Positions 1-8,587 of a DNA stretch of 64,000 nt are shown here, piece by piece. Numbering within the stretch: position 1 is the stretch's first letter; every line of letters starts with the position of its first letter. The DNA is from Hufsiella ginkgonis (GTDB lineage: Bacteria > Bacteroidota > Bacteroidia > Sphingobacteriales > Sphingobacteriaceae): assembly GCF_009834915.1 (NCBI RefSeq), contig NZ_WVHS01000001.1, forward strand, positions 682,001 through 746,000, given 5' to 3'. A program made the position numbers and the translations under genes. Under the pieces are notes generated by a model that saw only the letters and a list, made by a program, of their open reading frames with translations, did no database searches and was not told the DNA's origin.

Positions 1-326
1 TCATCGTCAAGAGTAGTACGATATCTTTCAAAAGCTTTTACGTCCGAAGCAAGCAGGTAGTTATGTCCCTGGTCGAGATTTTTAAGATACCTGTCGAAGA
101 TCACCGACGAAAGCGAATCGTTCAGCGGCACGTTTTTATAATGATATTTTTCAAAGAGATCCACGAGATTCTTTACTATTACTTCCTGCTGGAGATCAGC
201 CTTAAGGTTATTTGATCCCGGAACATCGGCCACTACCCGTGGGTTGGCCTTACATGCCAATGCGGCAAGGATAAACAGGGCCAGAACTTTATTTTTTAAC
301 ATTTCCTTGAACGATTTAAAATCCAT
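1..326 (-). CDS. prc: Carboxy-terminal processing peptidase (Prc/Tsp), N-terminal part
   Basis: The gene starts at the ATG whose complement lies at 324-326 and runs off the left edge, so only about 108 residues are visible. The N-terminus MDFKSFKEMLKNKVLALF leads into a hydrophobic stretch ending at a Cys (ALAC), which suggests a lipoprotein or signal peptide. The rest contains LVDLFEKYHYKNVPLND and VIFDRYLKNLDQGHNYLL, the pattern of the N-terminal domain of Prc/Tsp proteases that precedes the PDZ and S41 serine/lysine protease domains. Family members cleave periplasmic or envelope proteins from the C-terminus. The catalytic domain is outside the window, so activity cannot be judged. Confidence 0.8.
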   Translation of the reverse strand, partial: MDFKSFKEMLKNKVLALFILAALACKANPRVVADVPGSNNLKADLQQEVIVKNLVDLFEKYHYKNVPLNDSLSSVIFDRYLKNLDQGHNYLLASDVKAFERYRTTLDD

Positions 327-376
327 TAGATAAGAACACTAGCGAAATTGATACCAGTTTTTAAATTAAACAAAAA

Positions 377-405
377 AGAGGCAGTTAAATTACTGCCTCT
401 CTTGT
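377..405 (-). terminator. Rho-independent terminator of the TPR gene cluster
   Basis: AGAGGCAGT (377-385) pairs perfectly with ACTGCCTCT (392-400) across a 6-nt loop. On the minus strand the stem is followed by a T-run, seen as the A-run at 371-377 on the plus strand. It lies after the stop of the 503-1600 gene and before the Prc gene, so it separates the two minus-strand units. Confidence 0.75.
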
Positions 406-502
406 AACAAGTTTATACCCAAATTTAATGTTAAATGTTCGTGGGAAGTGTTAAATATTGTTAAACACGTAACCATTACCCGCTATTTTAACATTAACGT
501 GA

Positions 503-1600
503 TTATTGCACATTGCTCAGCAGCGTTGTCCGCAAGCGGCTATATTCCTCTATGGCAGATCCAGCAGCCGTATAATCGCCCATTTTCCGGTAGATCTCTC
601 CCATGTCGCCCTTTATTTCTACCAAACGGGCGAGGCAGTTATTCCGGAAAGCCAGCGATTCCGCTTCCTTAAAGTCAATAAGCGCATGAAAGCTATCGCC
701 TTCCTGGTTTTTTATTGCGGCTAACTGGGCGAGGAAGGTTACATGGGCCTCTACATCATTCAATGTAAGCGACAGCGTGTTTCCTTGCAAACAGTACCAT
801 TTCGCTTCAGAATAACGGCCCTGGAGGTAATACACCCTCGAAAGTGCGTTAAAACAGCTCATTCTTCCTGGTTTGTTTCCCCTGAACATGGGCAATGCTT
901 TCCAAAGAAGCAGTTTTTCAGCCTCAGCATAATTTTTCTGTGCGCATTTCAGTGTCGCAATGGTCACGTAGGCCGATGCTGCGGGGATATGTTTACCGGC
1001 CGCCTGGTTTGCTGCCGCGATGCTGGTGTAATAGTCTACGGCATCACCAGTCCGTCCCGAAAGACGCGCAAGTTCCGCCAGGGCGACAAGCACCGGGTTC
1101 GCCGTACGCAGGGATTTATCAAACGGTTGATCCCGGATGGCAAGCGACTGCCGGAGTAACGTGAATGACTTTTCGAGGTTTCCTTTAACCGCATAATAAA
1201 CCGCAAGCGCGTTAAATACCAGCGCCTGGTTTTTGGTATCTGCGGCGTATCCCAGTGAACCCGACAGTTGTTCTATATCCTGAAGGTTGCCCTCGTTTAC
1301 CGTGGTGTAAATCTCGATATTGGCCAGCAGCGTACGAAGTTGTTTCATTTCCTCGAACGAGCGAACCGTTACCTGTTCCGCCACACGGTTCCTGAAACGT
1401 TCGTCGATCGTCATTCTGCGCACCTTCTCCAGGTCTACCGGCGGCGGAGGCGGGGGCAGGATATACGCTTCCGGACCGATCTTTACCGGTGCCAGGTGCT
1501 TGGATGATGTAACGGCACTTAACGAATCCGTGTTAGCCAGTACGGCGCTTTGTATTCCCGACAGCGGGAGTGCCGCCAGGATAAATAGTTTTTTAATCAT
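503..1600 (-). CDS. Secreted TPR-repeat protein, paralog 3 of a tandem family
   Basis: This 365-residue protein begins with a signal peptide (MIKKLFILAALPLSG...VLA). A proline-rich linker PPPPPPVDLEKV follows, and then helical TPR-like repeats. The best preserved repeat is LQGRYSEAKWYCLQGNTLS, followed by a segment with GDSFHALIDFKEAESLA. The two genes upstream on the same strand carry the same repeat and the same spacing, so the three arose by tandem duplication. Unlike the middle paralog, it has no C-terminal membrane segment. It resembles the periplasmic TPR sensor part of Bacteroidota hybrid kinases, but it has no kinase domain. The function is unknown; protein-protein scaffolding is the likely role. 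A terminator follows at 377-405. Confidence 0.65.
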   Translation of the reverse strand: MIKKLFILAALPLSGIQSAVLANTDSLSAVTSSKHLAPVKIGPEAYILPPPPPPVDLEKVRRMTIDERFRNRVAEQVTVRSFEEMKQLRTLLANIEIYTTVNEGNLQDIEQLSGSLGYAADTKNQALVFNALAVYYAVKGNLEKSFTLLRQSLAIRDQPFDKSLRTANPVLVALAELARLSGRTGDAVDYYTSIAAANQAAGKHIPAASAYVTIATLKCAQKNYAEAEKLLLWKALPMFRGNKPGRMSCFNALSRVYYLQGRYSEAKWYCLQGNTLSLTLNDVEAHVTFLAQLAAIKNQEGDSFHALIDFKEAESLAFRNNCLARLVEIKGDMGEIYRKMGDYTAAGSAIEEYSRLRTTLLSNVQ

Positions 1601-1722
1601 TTCCCTTCTAAAAACTCACGGAAGCCCTTAAATAAGACCCCTCTTATAAAACCCAGCTCAATCCGATGAAAATACGAAGGAATTTTTGAATTCTAAAATC
1701 ACCATCCCGCCTTCCACTGCAC

Positions 1723-2853
1723 CTATTTACGTTTAAACTTCAGGATTAGTATAATAGCGGCAACGATCAACACAAAAATGACAATATATGGCCATATAAG
1801 CTTTACCGGCATTGGATGAGCCACCTTACCCGGCTTTTTGTTTTCCACAATCGCAGGCGGCTCGTTTTCGAAGTTATTAACATAATGCAAAGCCCCGGCA
1901 GCCTGCTTTTTTTCCAGCCTGTCCGCCAAACGCTTCCAGTAAGCGGCTAGCGAGCGTTCTTTTTCCGCCGCAACGGTTTCACCTGTCTTACCATAAAGTG
2001 TGCTGCGCTCGTCATGCACCGAACTCAGCAAGCTCAACAAACCGCCCGAAGTGGCGAGCGATTGAGCCTCGCTAAAATCACGTTGCGCCAGTTGGTAATC
2101 CCCGATGCGTGTTTTAATTTTTCCAAGCTTTACGAGTGATTCCACAATGGCCGGGGTATTACTAAGCGACCTGCCAAGTGTGTTCGCCTGTATAAAAAAC
2201 CATTTGGCCTCCGAATTCCGGTTCATGGTATCGTAAAGATCGCCGAGAACGTTGAAACAGCCCACGCGCGCAGGAGTATTTCCTGCAGAGCGGAAAAGGG
2301 GCAACGCTTGTTTAAGGATCAGTTTTTCCGCTTCGCGGGAGCGGTTTAAGCGGTTCAATATCGCGGAAAGCTGCATATATGCCTGGGCGAGACTGCTCGT
2401 TGAACCGGCATGACTAAACATTGCGACCGCGTCGCGCCCGTATTCCAACGCTTCCGGGTAGGATCTCCGGCGAAAGAACACCATGGAAAGGCCCGCAAAT
2501 AGCTCCCCTTTAAGCACCTTGCTGGCCGCTGACGTGTCAAGCAGCGCTAACGCATCCCTGAAACTTGAATCGGCGCGGCCTAACAGGCTGTTTTTAAGGC
2601 AAAAGTCACCGGTTACGATCTTAACCTCGGCCAGGCCGCGTTTGCTGCCTGAGTGCCTGCTCAATGTGCGTGCGGCCGCAAGTTCCAGGAACATAGAGTC
2701 AGGTTTCGACCGGTAAAAAAATTGCCGTGCTTTCCCGATATGAATATTGATGCTGCTGTCTGCTGCGGAGACGGTTTCGGAGGCCAGTCCGTATGCGCAT
2801 GATCCCGGCAAGCAGGCAAGAAGTATGGCCAACCCCCTTATAAAGATCTTCAT
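1723..2853 (-). CDS. Membrane-anchored TPR-repeat protein, paralog 2 of a tandem family
   Basis: This is a 376-residue protein with a signal peptide (MKIFIRGLAILLACLPGSC, with a possible lipobox Cys), TPR-like helices and a single C-terminal transmembrane segment near residues 350-371 (PYIVIFVLIVAAIILIL) ending in KFKRK. The layout of periplasmic TPRs, one membrane helix and a short basic tail is that of a TPR sensor kinase cut off just before its cytoplasmic kinase. The family repeat is NRNSEAKWFFIQANTLG. It starts 3 bases after the stop of the upstream paralog and so is co-transcribed with it. No partner kinase is encoded nearby. The function is unknown. Confidence 0.65.
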   Translation of the reverse strand: MKIFIRGLAILLACLPGSCAYGLASETVSAADSSINIHIGKARQFFYRSKPDSMFLELAAARTLSRHSGSKRGLAEVKIVTGDFCLKNSLLGRADSSFRDALALLDTSAASKVLKGELFAGLSMVFFRRRSYPEALEYGRDAVAMFSHAGSTSSLAQAYMQLSAILNRLNRSREAEKLILKQALPLFRSAGNTPARVGCFNVLGDLYDTMNRNSEAKWFFIQANTLGRSLSNTPAIVESLVKLGKIKTRIGDYQLAQRDFSEAQSLATSGGLLSLLSSVHDERSTLYGKTGETVAAEKERSLAAYWKRLADRLEKKQAAGALHYVNNFENEPPAIVENKKPGKVAHPMPVKLIWPYIVIFVLIVAAIILILKFKRK

Positions 2854-2856
2854 GAC

Positions 2857-3534
2857 CTAGCGATCAGCGGCAAGGGTTGCCTGGGGTTTGAATAACTCTG
2901 CATTGGCGGTCTTCGGTGAAGTGCTCAATTTCAGGATATTTTTCCTGATCTGCGTCAATGTGGTGGTAAATTTCATTCTGGCGGCGAGGGCAGCTGCCAA
3001 TTTATAATCGCTGAGCGCCAGCTTGTCGTCGTTAATAGCTTCTTTTACCTTCGCCAGTTCCAGGAGCGAGAACAACTCGCCCGAGCCATAACCGATCTTT
3101 TTAGCGGTTGTATTCGACTGGATGAAGAACCATTTAGACTGGGTATATTTCTTTTGCTGGTAATAGCTCCGTCCCAGAACCATAAAGGCGTGAAAGGTAT
3201 TATATGAATCCCCGTAATGAGAGATCACCGGTAACCCGGCCGTAACGATCACCCTTTCGGCAGCCAGTGGATTGCCTTTCCGGAGACTGTCTGCCGCTAT
3301 GGTAACGCACACCCCGATAAGCCGGTTAAACTGCCTGATGTTTTCTTGTCTTGTAATTCCAAGATATAGCATTTGCGAGATGTCGGTAGAGTCAGGCAAG
3401 CTGTCCGCATGCATTACCCGGCGTTCATGTTCGCTTATTGATACAATACCGCAGGGTATAGCATACGCTTTACTTAAAAAGACACAAAACGAAAGAGAAA
3501 TAGCACAACAAATCCTTATCAGGGTGGTTAACAT
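2857..3534 (-). CDS. Secreted TPR-like protein, paralog 1 of a tandem family
   Basis: This 225-residue protein is the shortest of the three paralogs. It has a signal peptide (MLTTLIRICCAISLSFCVFL...AYA). The body carries a single clear family block: AERVIVTAGLPVI, then QKKYTQSKWFFIQSNTTA, then NDDKLALSDYKLAAALA. That block aligns well with the central block of the two downstream genes. It is the promoter-proximal member of the minus-strand cluster and is divergent from the ribonucleotide reductase gene across a 266-base region. No enzymatic motif is visible and the function is unknown. Confidence 0.6.
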   Translation of the reverse strand: MLTTLIRICCAISLSFCVFLSKAYAIPCGIVSISEHERRVMHADSLPDSTDISQMLYLGITRQENIRQFNRLIGVCVTIAADSLRKGNPLAAERVIVTAGLPVISHYGDSYNTFHAFMVLGRSYYQQKKYTQSKWFFIQSNTTAKKIGYGSGELFSLLELAKVKEAINDDKLALSDYKLAAALAARMKFTTTLTQIRKNILKLSTSPKTANAELFKPQATLAADR

Positions 3535-3608
3535 ATGTTGTTTAAAGCAATTGCCGTTCCGTTATTACAAAAGTGTATAAGAAAGTGCCAAAAAAAGGTA
3601 TTTCAGTT

Positions 3609-3698
3609 AGTTTTCCACAGTGCTACCCCTTTAAAATCAATTTCGTTTTGGCTATACAGCACATATGTACTATTTACACTAACTAAATGTGGAAAACT
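3609..3698. promoter_or_regulatory. Inverted pair of DnaA-box-like sites upstream of nrdJ
   Basis: AGTTTTCCACA (3609-3619) and its exact reverse complement TGTGGAAAACT (3688-3698) flank a 68-base AT-rich stretch. Each contains TTTTCCACA, which fits the relaxed DnaA box TTWTNCACA. The distal copy sits just upstream of the candidate nrdJ promoter. DnaA boxes upstream of ribonucleotide reductase genes are established in Escherichia coli (nrdAB). Their role here is inferred. Confidence 0.45.
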
Positions 3699-3725
3699 CG
3701 AATTCGTCGGCATTACCCCGGGCGA

Positions 3726-3733
3726 TAACTTTG
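3726..3733 (+). promoter_or_regulatory. Candidate -7 promoter element of nrdJ
   Basis: TAACTTTG fits the Bacteroidota -7 element TAnnTTTG and lies 68 bases before the nrdJ start. The expected -33 TTG is not matched; AATTC is found at that spacing, so the call is tentative. The leader then contains CCCC and GGGG arms around 3743-3760 that could form a small hairpin. Confidence 0.35.
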
Positions 3734-3800
3734 GTTAAAAACCCCCTAACTTTTTGGGGACATCTATTTCTCTGTTACACAACTACATAAAAAGCACACC

Positions 3801-6800
3801 ATGGGAAAGACACCACTAACAAAATCCGCGAAAGGAGCCGGGGAGGGATTGCGGTTCCAGCGTCTCTTCACCAAAGACGACGTAAATGTTTATGATCTTT
3901 TTAAATACGAGAAACGGTCATCAGTGATACGTAACCCTGCCGGGGATGCCGTATTTGAAATGAAAGATGTGGAGGTTCCCGCTTCGTGGAGCCAGGTGGC
4001 TACTGATATTCTGGCCCAAAAATATTTCCGGAAAGCCGGTGTCCCGCTGGCCGATGGAACAACAGGTTCAGAGAAAAGCATTAAACAGGTCGCCCATAGG
4101 ATGGCGGATTGCTGGAAACAATGGGGAAGCCGATACGGCTACTTCGCTTCCGCGCAGGATGCTGATATATTTTACGACGAACTGGTGTATACCATCGTCG
4201 GCCAGCTGGCGGCTCCTAATTCGCCACAATGGTTCAATACAGGTTTACACAGCGCCTATGGTATAACCGGTAAACCACAGGGTCATTACTTTGTAGATCC
4301 CGGAACGGAGAAATTAGAAAAATCCACTTCTGCGTACGAGCGCCCTCAGCCGCATGCCTGCTTCATCCTTTCGGTAAGCGATGACCTGGTCAATGATGGC
4401 GGTATCATGGACCTTTGGGTACGTGAGGCCCGGATCTTTAAGTACGGTTCGGGTGTAGGTACAAATTTCAGCGCCATCCGCGGCGAAAGCGAGAAACTGT
4501 CAGGCGGCGGTCATTCGTCGGGGCTGATGTCGTTCCTCAAGATCGGCGACCGTGCAGCAGGCGCGATCAAGTCCGGCGGAACTACCCGCCGTGCCGCTAA
4601 AATGGTTTGCCTTGACCTGGAACACCCTGAAATTGAAGGATTTGTTAACTGGAAAGTAGAAGAAGAGAAAAAAGTAGCGGCGCTGATAGCCGCCGGCTAT
4701 TCTTCCGATTACGAAGGCGAAGCTTACCGCACTGTTGCCGGCCAAAACTCCAATAACTCCGTACGTATCCCTAACAGCTTTTTCCACGCTTTACAGGAAG
4801 GAAAGTCATGGGACCTCATCGGCCGTACCACCGGCAAAGTGGTTAAATCCATTTCTTCCGAGAAATTATGGCAGGACATCGCTTTTGCGGCCTGGGCCTG
4901 CGCAGATCCCGGGGTACAGTACGATACCACCATCAACGAATGGCATACCTGCCCCGAAGGCGGACGCATCAATGCTTCGAACCCATGCTCAGAATATATG
5001 TTCCTGGATAATACCGCCTGTAACCTGGCCTCTGTTAACCTGGCACATTTCTTTAATCCTGACACGCTGGTATTCGATGTAAAAGCTTTTGAACATGCCT
5101 GCCGCATATGGACCGTTGTATTGGAAATTTCGGTGTTGATGGCACAGTTCCCGTCAAAAGAAGTGGCACAGCTTTCTTATGATTACCGTACGCTTGGCCT
5201 CGGATACGCAAATCTCGGCGCTATGCTAATGGTTGCCGGAATTCCTTACGATTCGAACAAAGCCCGGGCGATCGGTGGCGCCATCACCGCTGTAATGACC
5301 GGGACAGCCTACGCGACATCCGCCGAAATGGCGAAAGAGCTCGGCGCATTTAAACGGTTCGAAGACAACAAACAACACATGCTGCGCGTAATGCGCAATC
5401 ACCGCTACGCCGCTTACAACGCCAATGAGTACGAAGGGCTCGAAATTGCGCCTCCCGGCATCGATCCTAAATATTGCCCCGACTACCTGCTTTCCGCTGC
5501 CTGCAACGCATGGGATAAAGCAGTAGAAATGGGCGAAATGTACGGTTATCGCAATGCGCAGACTACCGTTATCGCGCCAACTGGCACCATTGGCCTGGTC
5601 ATGGATTGCGATACTACCGGCATCGAACCCGATTTTGCATTGGTGAAATTTAAAAAGCTCTCAGGTGGCGGATATTTTAAAATCATCAACCAGGGCGTAC
5701 CCTCTGCATTACGCAACCAGGGTTACAAGGAGCACGAGATAGAGGCCATTGTGAACTATGCCAAAGGCGCCGCAACGCTGAAAGGCGCTCCGCACATTAA
5801 CTTTGATAGCCTCGCATCAAAAGGATTCAGCCAGGACGAGCTCGAAAAGATCGACAAATCCCTGCTTGCCGCATTCGAGATCGGGTTTGTATTTAACCAG
5901 TGGACATTAGGCGAAGACTGCCTGAAACGCCTCGGGTTTAAACCTGAACAATATAACGCCCCTGATTTCAACCTCTTACGCGCTGTTGGCTTTACACGCC
6001 AGCAGATCGCAGAAGCCAATGAGTATATCTGCGGCACCATGACCATCGAAGGCGCGCCTTACCTTAAAAAAGAACATTACCCGATATTCGATTGCGCCAA
6101 CCGCTGCGGAAGCAAAGGTCAGCGTTATATCCACGCACACGGCCACATTAAAATGATGGCAGCCGCACAACCCTTCCTGTCGGGAGCTATTTCCAAAACC
6201 ATTAACCTTCCCAATGAGGCAACTGTTGAAGAGATAAAGGATTGTTACGAACTTTCCTGGAAGTTGGCTCTTAAAGCAAATGCGCTCTACCGCGACGGGT
6301 GTAAACTATCACAGCCGCTCTCTACCAAATCATCAGACACCAAAGAAGACAAGCTCGATAGCGTGGAAGAAGTGCTTGGTGAAGCAGCAAATGTAAAGCT
6401 CAGCGATCTTACCGCAGAGCAGGTACTGGAAGCCGCCCGCGCCATCCTGGAAAAATCTACCGACACTAAATTTAAGCGCCAGTTGTCATCGGTGGTCGAA
6501 CGTAAAGTACTGCCCGCTAAACGCCGCGGCTTTACCCAGAAAGCGAACGTTGGCGGACAAACCGTCTTTGTCCGCACCGGCGAATACGAAGACGGAACTT
6601 TGGGAGAGATCTTCGTGGACATGCATAAAGAAGGCGCCACCTTCCGCTCGTTAATGAACTGCTTCGCCATCGCGGTTTCTGTAGGCCTGCAGTATGGTGT
6701 TCCGCTCGAGGAATTCGTTGATAAATTCACCTTTACCCGGTTCGAACCATCCGGAATGGTAATGGGTCACGATAATATCAAGACCTCAACCTCCATCATC

Positions 6801-7106
6801 GACTATATTTTCCGCATGCTTGGCTACGAATACCTGCAACGGACCGACCTTGTCCATGTACTCACCGAGCAGCCGGCAGCACTCGAAAATCCGCAATTCG
6901 ATGAAGAAGACGTAAATACAGATCATACCAATGTATATCTACCGGAGTCCAAACCCACAGGCAGCGTGAAACTGAAACCCGTACTGGATATCTCCGGCGG
7001 CGGGCAAAGTGATGCGCCCGCCTGCGGCAACTGCGGCCACATTATGGTAAGATCCGGCACCTGTTACAAATGTTTAAATTGCGGGACGCAAGGCGGTTGT
7101 TCCTAA
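3801..7106 (+). CDS. nrdJ: Adenosylcobalamin-dependent ribonucleotide reductase (class II)
   Basis: This 1101-residue enzyme reduces ribonucleotides to deoxyribonucleotides for DNA synthesis, using a radical generated from adenosylcobalamin. Recognisable class II elements include [20 protein letters not shown] (first redox Cys), [15 protein letters not shown], the active-site segment NPCSEYM with Cys near residue 396, and [16 protein letters not shown] Cys-rich C-terminal tail ([14 protein letters not shown], then [11 protein letters not shown]) follows, typical of the vitamin B12-dependent NrdJ type. The length matches that family. No R2 subunit is adjacent, as expected for class II. A candidate promoter and DnaA-box-like sites lie upstream, and I found no cobalamin riboswitch. 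A terminator follows at 7130-7153. Confidence 0.95.
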   Translation: MGKTPLTKSAKGAGEGLRFQRLFTKDDVNVYDLFKYEKRSSVIRNPAGDAVFEMKDVEVPASWSQVATDILAQKYFRKAGVPLADGTTGSEKSIKQVAHRMADCWKQWGSRYGYFASAQDADIFYDELVYTIVGQLAAPNSPQWFNTGLHSAYGITGKPQGHYFVDPGTEKLEKSTSAYERPQPHACFILSVSDDLVNDGGIMDLWVREARIFKYGSGVGTNFSAIRGESEKLSGGGHSSGLMSFLKIGDRAAGAIKSGGTTRRAAKMVCLDLEHPEIEGFVNWKVEEEKKVAALIAAGYSSDYEGEAYRTVAGQNSNNSVRIPNSFFHALQEGKSWDLIGRTTGKVVKSISSEKLWQDIAFAAWACADPGVQYDTTINEWHTCPEGGRINASNPCSEYMFLDNTACNLASVNLAHFFNPDTLVFDVKAFEHACRIWTVVLEISVLMAQFPSKEVAQLSYDYRTLGLGYANLGAMLMVAGIPYDSNKARAIGGAITAVMTGTAYATSAEMAKELGAFKRFEDNKQHMLRVMRNHRYAAYNANEYEGLEIAPPGIDPKYCPDYLLSAACNAWDKAVEMGEMYGYRNAQTTVIAPTGTIGLVMDCDTTGIEPDFALVKFKKLSGGGYFKIINQGVPSALRNQGYKEHEIEAIVNYAKGAATLKGAPHINFDSLASKGFSQDELEKIDKSLLAAFEIGFVFNQWTLGEDCLKRLGFKPEQYNAPDFNLLRAVGFTRQQIAEANEYICGTMTIEGAPYLKKEHYPIFDCANRCGSKGQRYIHAHGHIKMMAAAQPFLSGAISKTINLPNEATVEEIKDCYELSWKLALKANALYRDGCKLSQPLSTKSSDTKEDKLDSVEEVLGEAANVKLSDLTAEQVLEAARAILEKSTDTKFKRQLSSVVERKVLPAKRRGFTQKANVGGQTVFVRTGEYEDGTLGEIFVDMHKEGATFRSLMNCFAIAVSVGLQYGVPLEEFVDKFTFTRFEPSGMVMGHDNIKTSTSIIDYIFRMLGYEYLQRTDLVHVLTEQPAALENPQFDEEDVNTDHTNVYLPESKPTGSVKLKPVLDISGGGQSDAPACGNCGHIMVRSGTCYKCLNCGTQGGCS

Positions 7107-7129
7107 TCGGAACAGCTGCAATACAATGC

Positions 7130-7153
7130 AAGAGCTCCTTAACAGGGGCTTTT
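7130..7153 (+). terminator. Terminator after nrdJ
   Basis: AAGAGCTCCT (7130-7139) pairs, with two G-U wobbles, with AGGGGCTTTT (7144-7153), forming a stem with a short TAAC loop 24 bases after the nrdJ stop. The T-run is short, at four bases, and forms the end of the 3' arm. Confidence 0.6.
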
Positions 7154-7291
7154 GTCGTTTATAGGCCAGAGCTGATAGCCGATAGCTATTGGTGTTGGCT
7201 TGACGTGGCTCGAAGCAGTCACCAGATCCCAGGCATCTGAAGACTATCCGGTAAAAACCGTTATCACCAGCTTTTTTCTATTTGTTTTTTT

Positions 7292-7309
7292 AATGAACGA
7301 ACATTCATT
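7292..7309. promoter_or_regulatory. Palindromic operator of the TetR gene
   Basis: AATGAACGAACATTCATT is a near-palindrome with AATGAA/TTCATT arms. It lies 12 bases upstream of the TetR start codon at 7322. This arrangement is usual for autoregulated TetR/AcrR genes in Bacteroidota, so the regulator probably represses its own operon. Confidence 0.65.
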
Positions 7310-7321
7310 TATATTTGCTTT

Positions 7322-7912
7322 ATGCGAAATCGTGACGATCAGAAAGAACAGGCAATCCGTGAAAAGGTGATTGAATTGACCGCACAGGAAGGTTTCGACG
7401 GGCTGAGCATGCATAAACTCGCCCGCGCCGCGGGCGTATCTCCTGCCACCATTTACATCTACTTCAAAGACCGGGAAGACATGCTTCTGCAGGTTTTCAC
7501 AGAAGTAAGTGACCAGATGTATAAGGCTACCATAGAGAGCTTCGATCCGGATATGCCGTTTGCCGAAGGGTTACGCGTACAGTGGATCAACCGGGCACAT
7601 TACTTCATTAACCACCCGATGGAAATGCAGTTTCTCGAACAGATGCGTCATTCGCCGCTAAACGAAAAGGCGATGGCACAAAACGCCTCTATGTTTAAGG
7701 AATCCATGCAAAAGTTTGTCCACCAGGCGATCGACCGGAAGGAATTGATCCAACTGCCTTTCGAAGTATACTGGTCGATTGCGTTTGCGCCTATGTACCA
7801 ATTGGTTAAGTACCACGCCCAAGGAAATAGCTCTGCCAGTGAACGGTTTGAGCTGACCGAAAACATTTTGGAACAGGCCCTCCGGCTGGTAATAAAAGCG
7901 CTGACACCTTAA
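7322..7912 (+). CDS. TetR/AcrR family transcriptional regulator
   Basis: This 196-residue regulator has an N-terminal TetR helix-turn-helix at about residues 8-55, with EGFDGLSMHKLARAAGVS and PATIYIYFKDREDMLLQVF, the standard recognition-helix pattern. The C-terminal ligand-binding half is divergent, as usual. The palindrome at 7292-7309 immediately upstream suggests autorepression. A 78-residue gene follows after 9 bases and is probably co-transcribed. No efflux pump is linked, so the effector cannot be guessed. Confidence 0.9.
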   Translation: MRNRDDQKEQAIREKVIELTAQEGFDGLSMHKLARAAGVSPATIYIYFKDREDMLLQVFTEVSDQMYKATIESFDPDMPFAEGLRVQWINRAHYFINHPMEMQFLEQMRHSPLNEKAMAQNASMFKESMQKFVHQAIDRKELIQLPFEVYWSIAFAPMYQLVKYHAQGNSSASERFELTENILEQALRLVIKALTP

Positions 7913-7921
7913 TAAACGATC

Positions 7922-8158
7922 ATGAACCCTTTTGTTGTCCCTATAGAAGAGATCAGGATATTTAAGACAAATATCAGGTATAAAAAAGACCTGCAGGCTA
8001 TTGCAAAATTGTTCGCTGCTACTGGTTGCGCTATGCGCTGGAACGTAGACCTCAAAGAGCCCGACCGGATCCTCCGCGTTGAGCGCTGCCACTTAGCATC
8101 CTGTGAATTGATCGCACTTATTCAACAGGCAGGTTTTTCCTGCGAAGAGATTTTCTAA
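7922..8158 (+). CDS. Small protein resembling an HMA-fold chaperone without the CXXC motif
   Basis: This 78-residue protein follows the TetR gene by 9 bases. The segment IRIFKTNIRYKKDLQAIAKLF followed by WNVDLKEPDRILRVE has the beta-alpha-beta pattern and the WNVDxxxPDxIL signature of Bacteroidota heavy-metal-associated-like proteins. The metal-binding CXXC loop after TNI is replaced by RYKKD, so copper binding of the usual type is unlikely. The only Cys residues are elsewhere (TGCAM, RCHLASC). It may be a ferredoxin-like fold reused for another purpose. Family assignment is by pattern only. Confidence 0.5.
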   Translation: MNPFVVPIEEIRIFKTNIRYKKDLQAIAKLFAATGCAMRWNVDLKEPDRILRVERCHLASCELIALIQQAGFSCEEIF

Positions 8159-8284
8159 ATCACCTGTTTACGGCACCCGGTTATGTACTGACGTGGGATG
8201 ATACCTGTATGGTGATGTTCTGTTTCCTGAATAAATTGTAGCATAACGAAAACATCTTACATAACTATAGCCGTTCAATCGGTT

Positions 8285-8300
8285 TTGGCAGGCTTCTTGC
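8285..8300 (+). promoter_or_regulatory. Sigma-54 (RpoN) -24/-12 promoter match
   Basis: TTGGCAGGCTTCTTGC matches the RpoN consensus TTGGCACG-N4-TTGC at all but one position, and the GG and GC pairs are exactly 12 bases apart. Transcription would start near 8312. That excludes the ATG at 8302 as a translation start and points to the ATG at 8326. Control by an enhancer-binding protein is inferred. Confidence 0.6.
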
Positions 8301-8325
8301 CATGTTTATGAAAAACACAACTACC

Positions 8326-8517
8326 ATGAACTTGAAAAGATTATTCGGCACCATACTCACTATCCTCGGCATAGTTGGGTTGATCTATGCAGCTATCGGT
8401 TTTGTTAACGGCAGTTCAGCTGCTAAACCCTTAATAGTGTACGGAATACTAGGCGTAATATTCTTCTTTACCGGAATCGGCCTGGTAAGATCTACACAGG
8501 ACGTGGCGAAGGCATAA
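8326..8517 (+). CDS. Small two-helix membrane protein
   Basis: This 63-residue protein has two predicted transmembrane helices: residues about 5-25 (LFGTILTILGIVGLIYAAIGF) and about 36-55 (PLIVYGILGVIFFFTGIGL). It ends with a short polar tail. An earlier in-frame ATG at 8302 falls inside the sigma-54 promoter, so the start at 8326 is preferred. It stands alone between the TetR operon and a convergent NlpC/P60 gene and ends at a bidirectional terminator. The function is unknown. A sigma-54 promoter on such a small membrane protein suggests a stress- or envelope-responsive role. Confidence 0.6.
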   Translation: MNLKRLFGTILTILGIVGLIYAAIGFVNGSSAAKPLIVYGILGVIFFFTGIGLVRSTQDVAKA

Positions 8518-8532
8518 AAGATGACCGCATAA

Positions 8533-8562
8533 AAAAGCCGTTTCTAAGGAGAATCGGCTTTT
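8533..8562. terminator. Bidirectional terminator between convergent genes
   Basis: AAAAGCCG (8533-8540) pairs with CGGCTTTT (8555-8562). The stem continues inward as TTCT/AGAA past one mismatch and closes on an AAGG loop. A and T runs on either side let it serve both the 8326-8517 gene and the minus-strand gene ending at 8588. Confidence 0.8.
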
Positions 8563-8587
8563 GTTATTAAGGTATCGGGTTTGCTGT

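Noticed and set aside
3655-3700. NrdR boxes in front of nrdJ (ACATATGT and ACACTAACTAAATGTG)
   Set aside because: The half-sites are out of phase with the 16-base NrdR consensus and no second properly spaced copy was found.
3535-3800. Cobalamin riboswitch upstream of the B12-dependent ribonucleotide reductase
   Set aside because: No B12-box-like sequence (GCCACTG type) or the expected long structured leader is present; the likely transcript leader is only about 60 bases.
8302-8325. ATG at 8302 as the start of the small membrane protein
   Set aside because: It lies between the sigma-54 promoter and its predicted start point, so it would not be transcribed.
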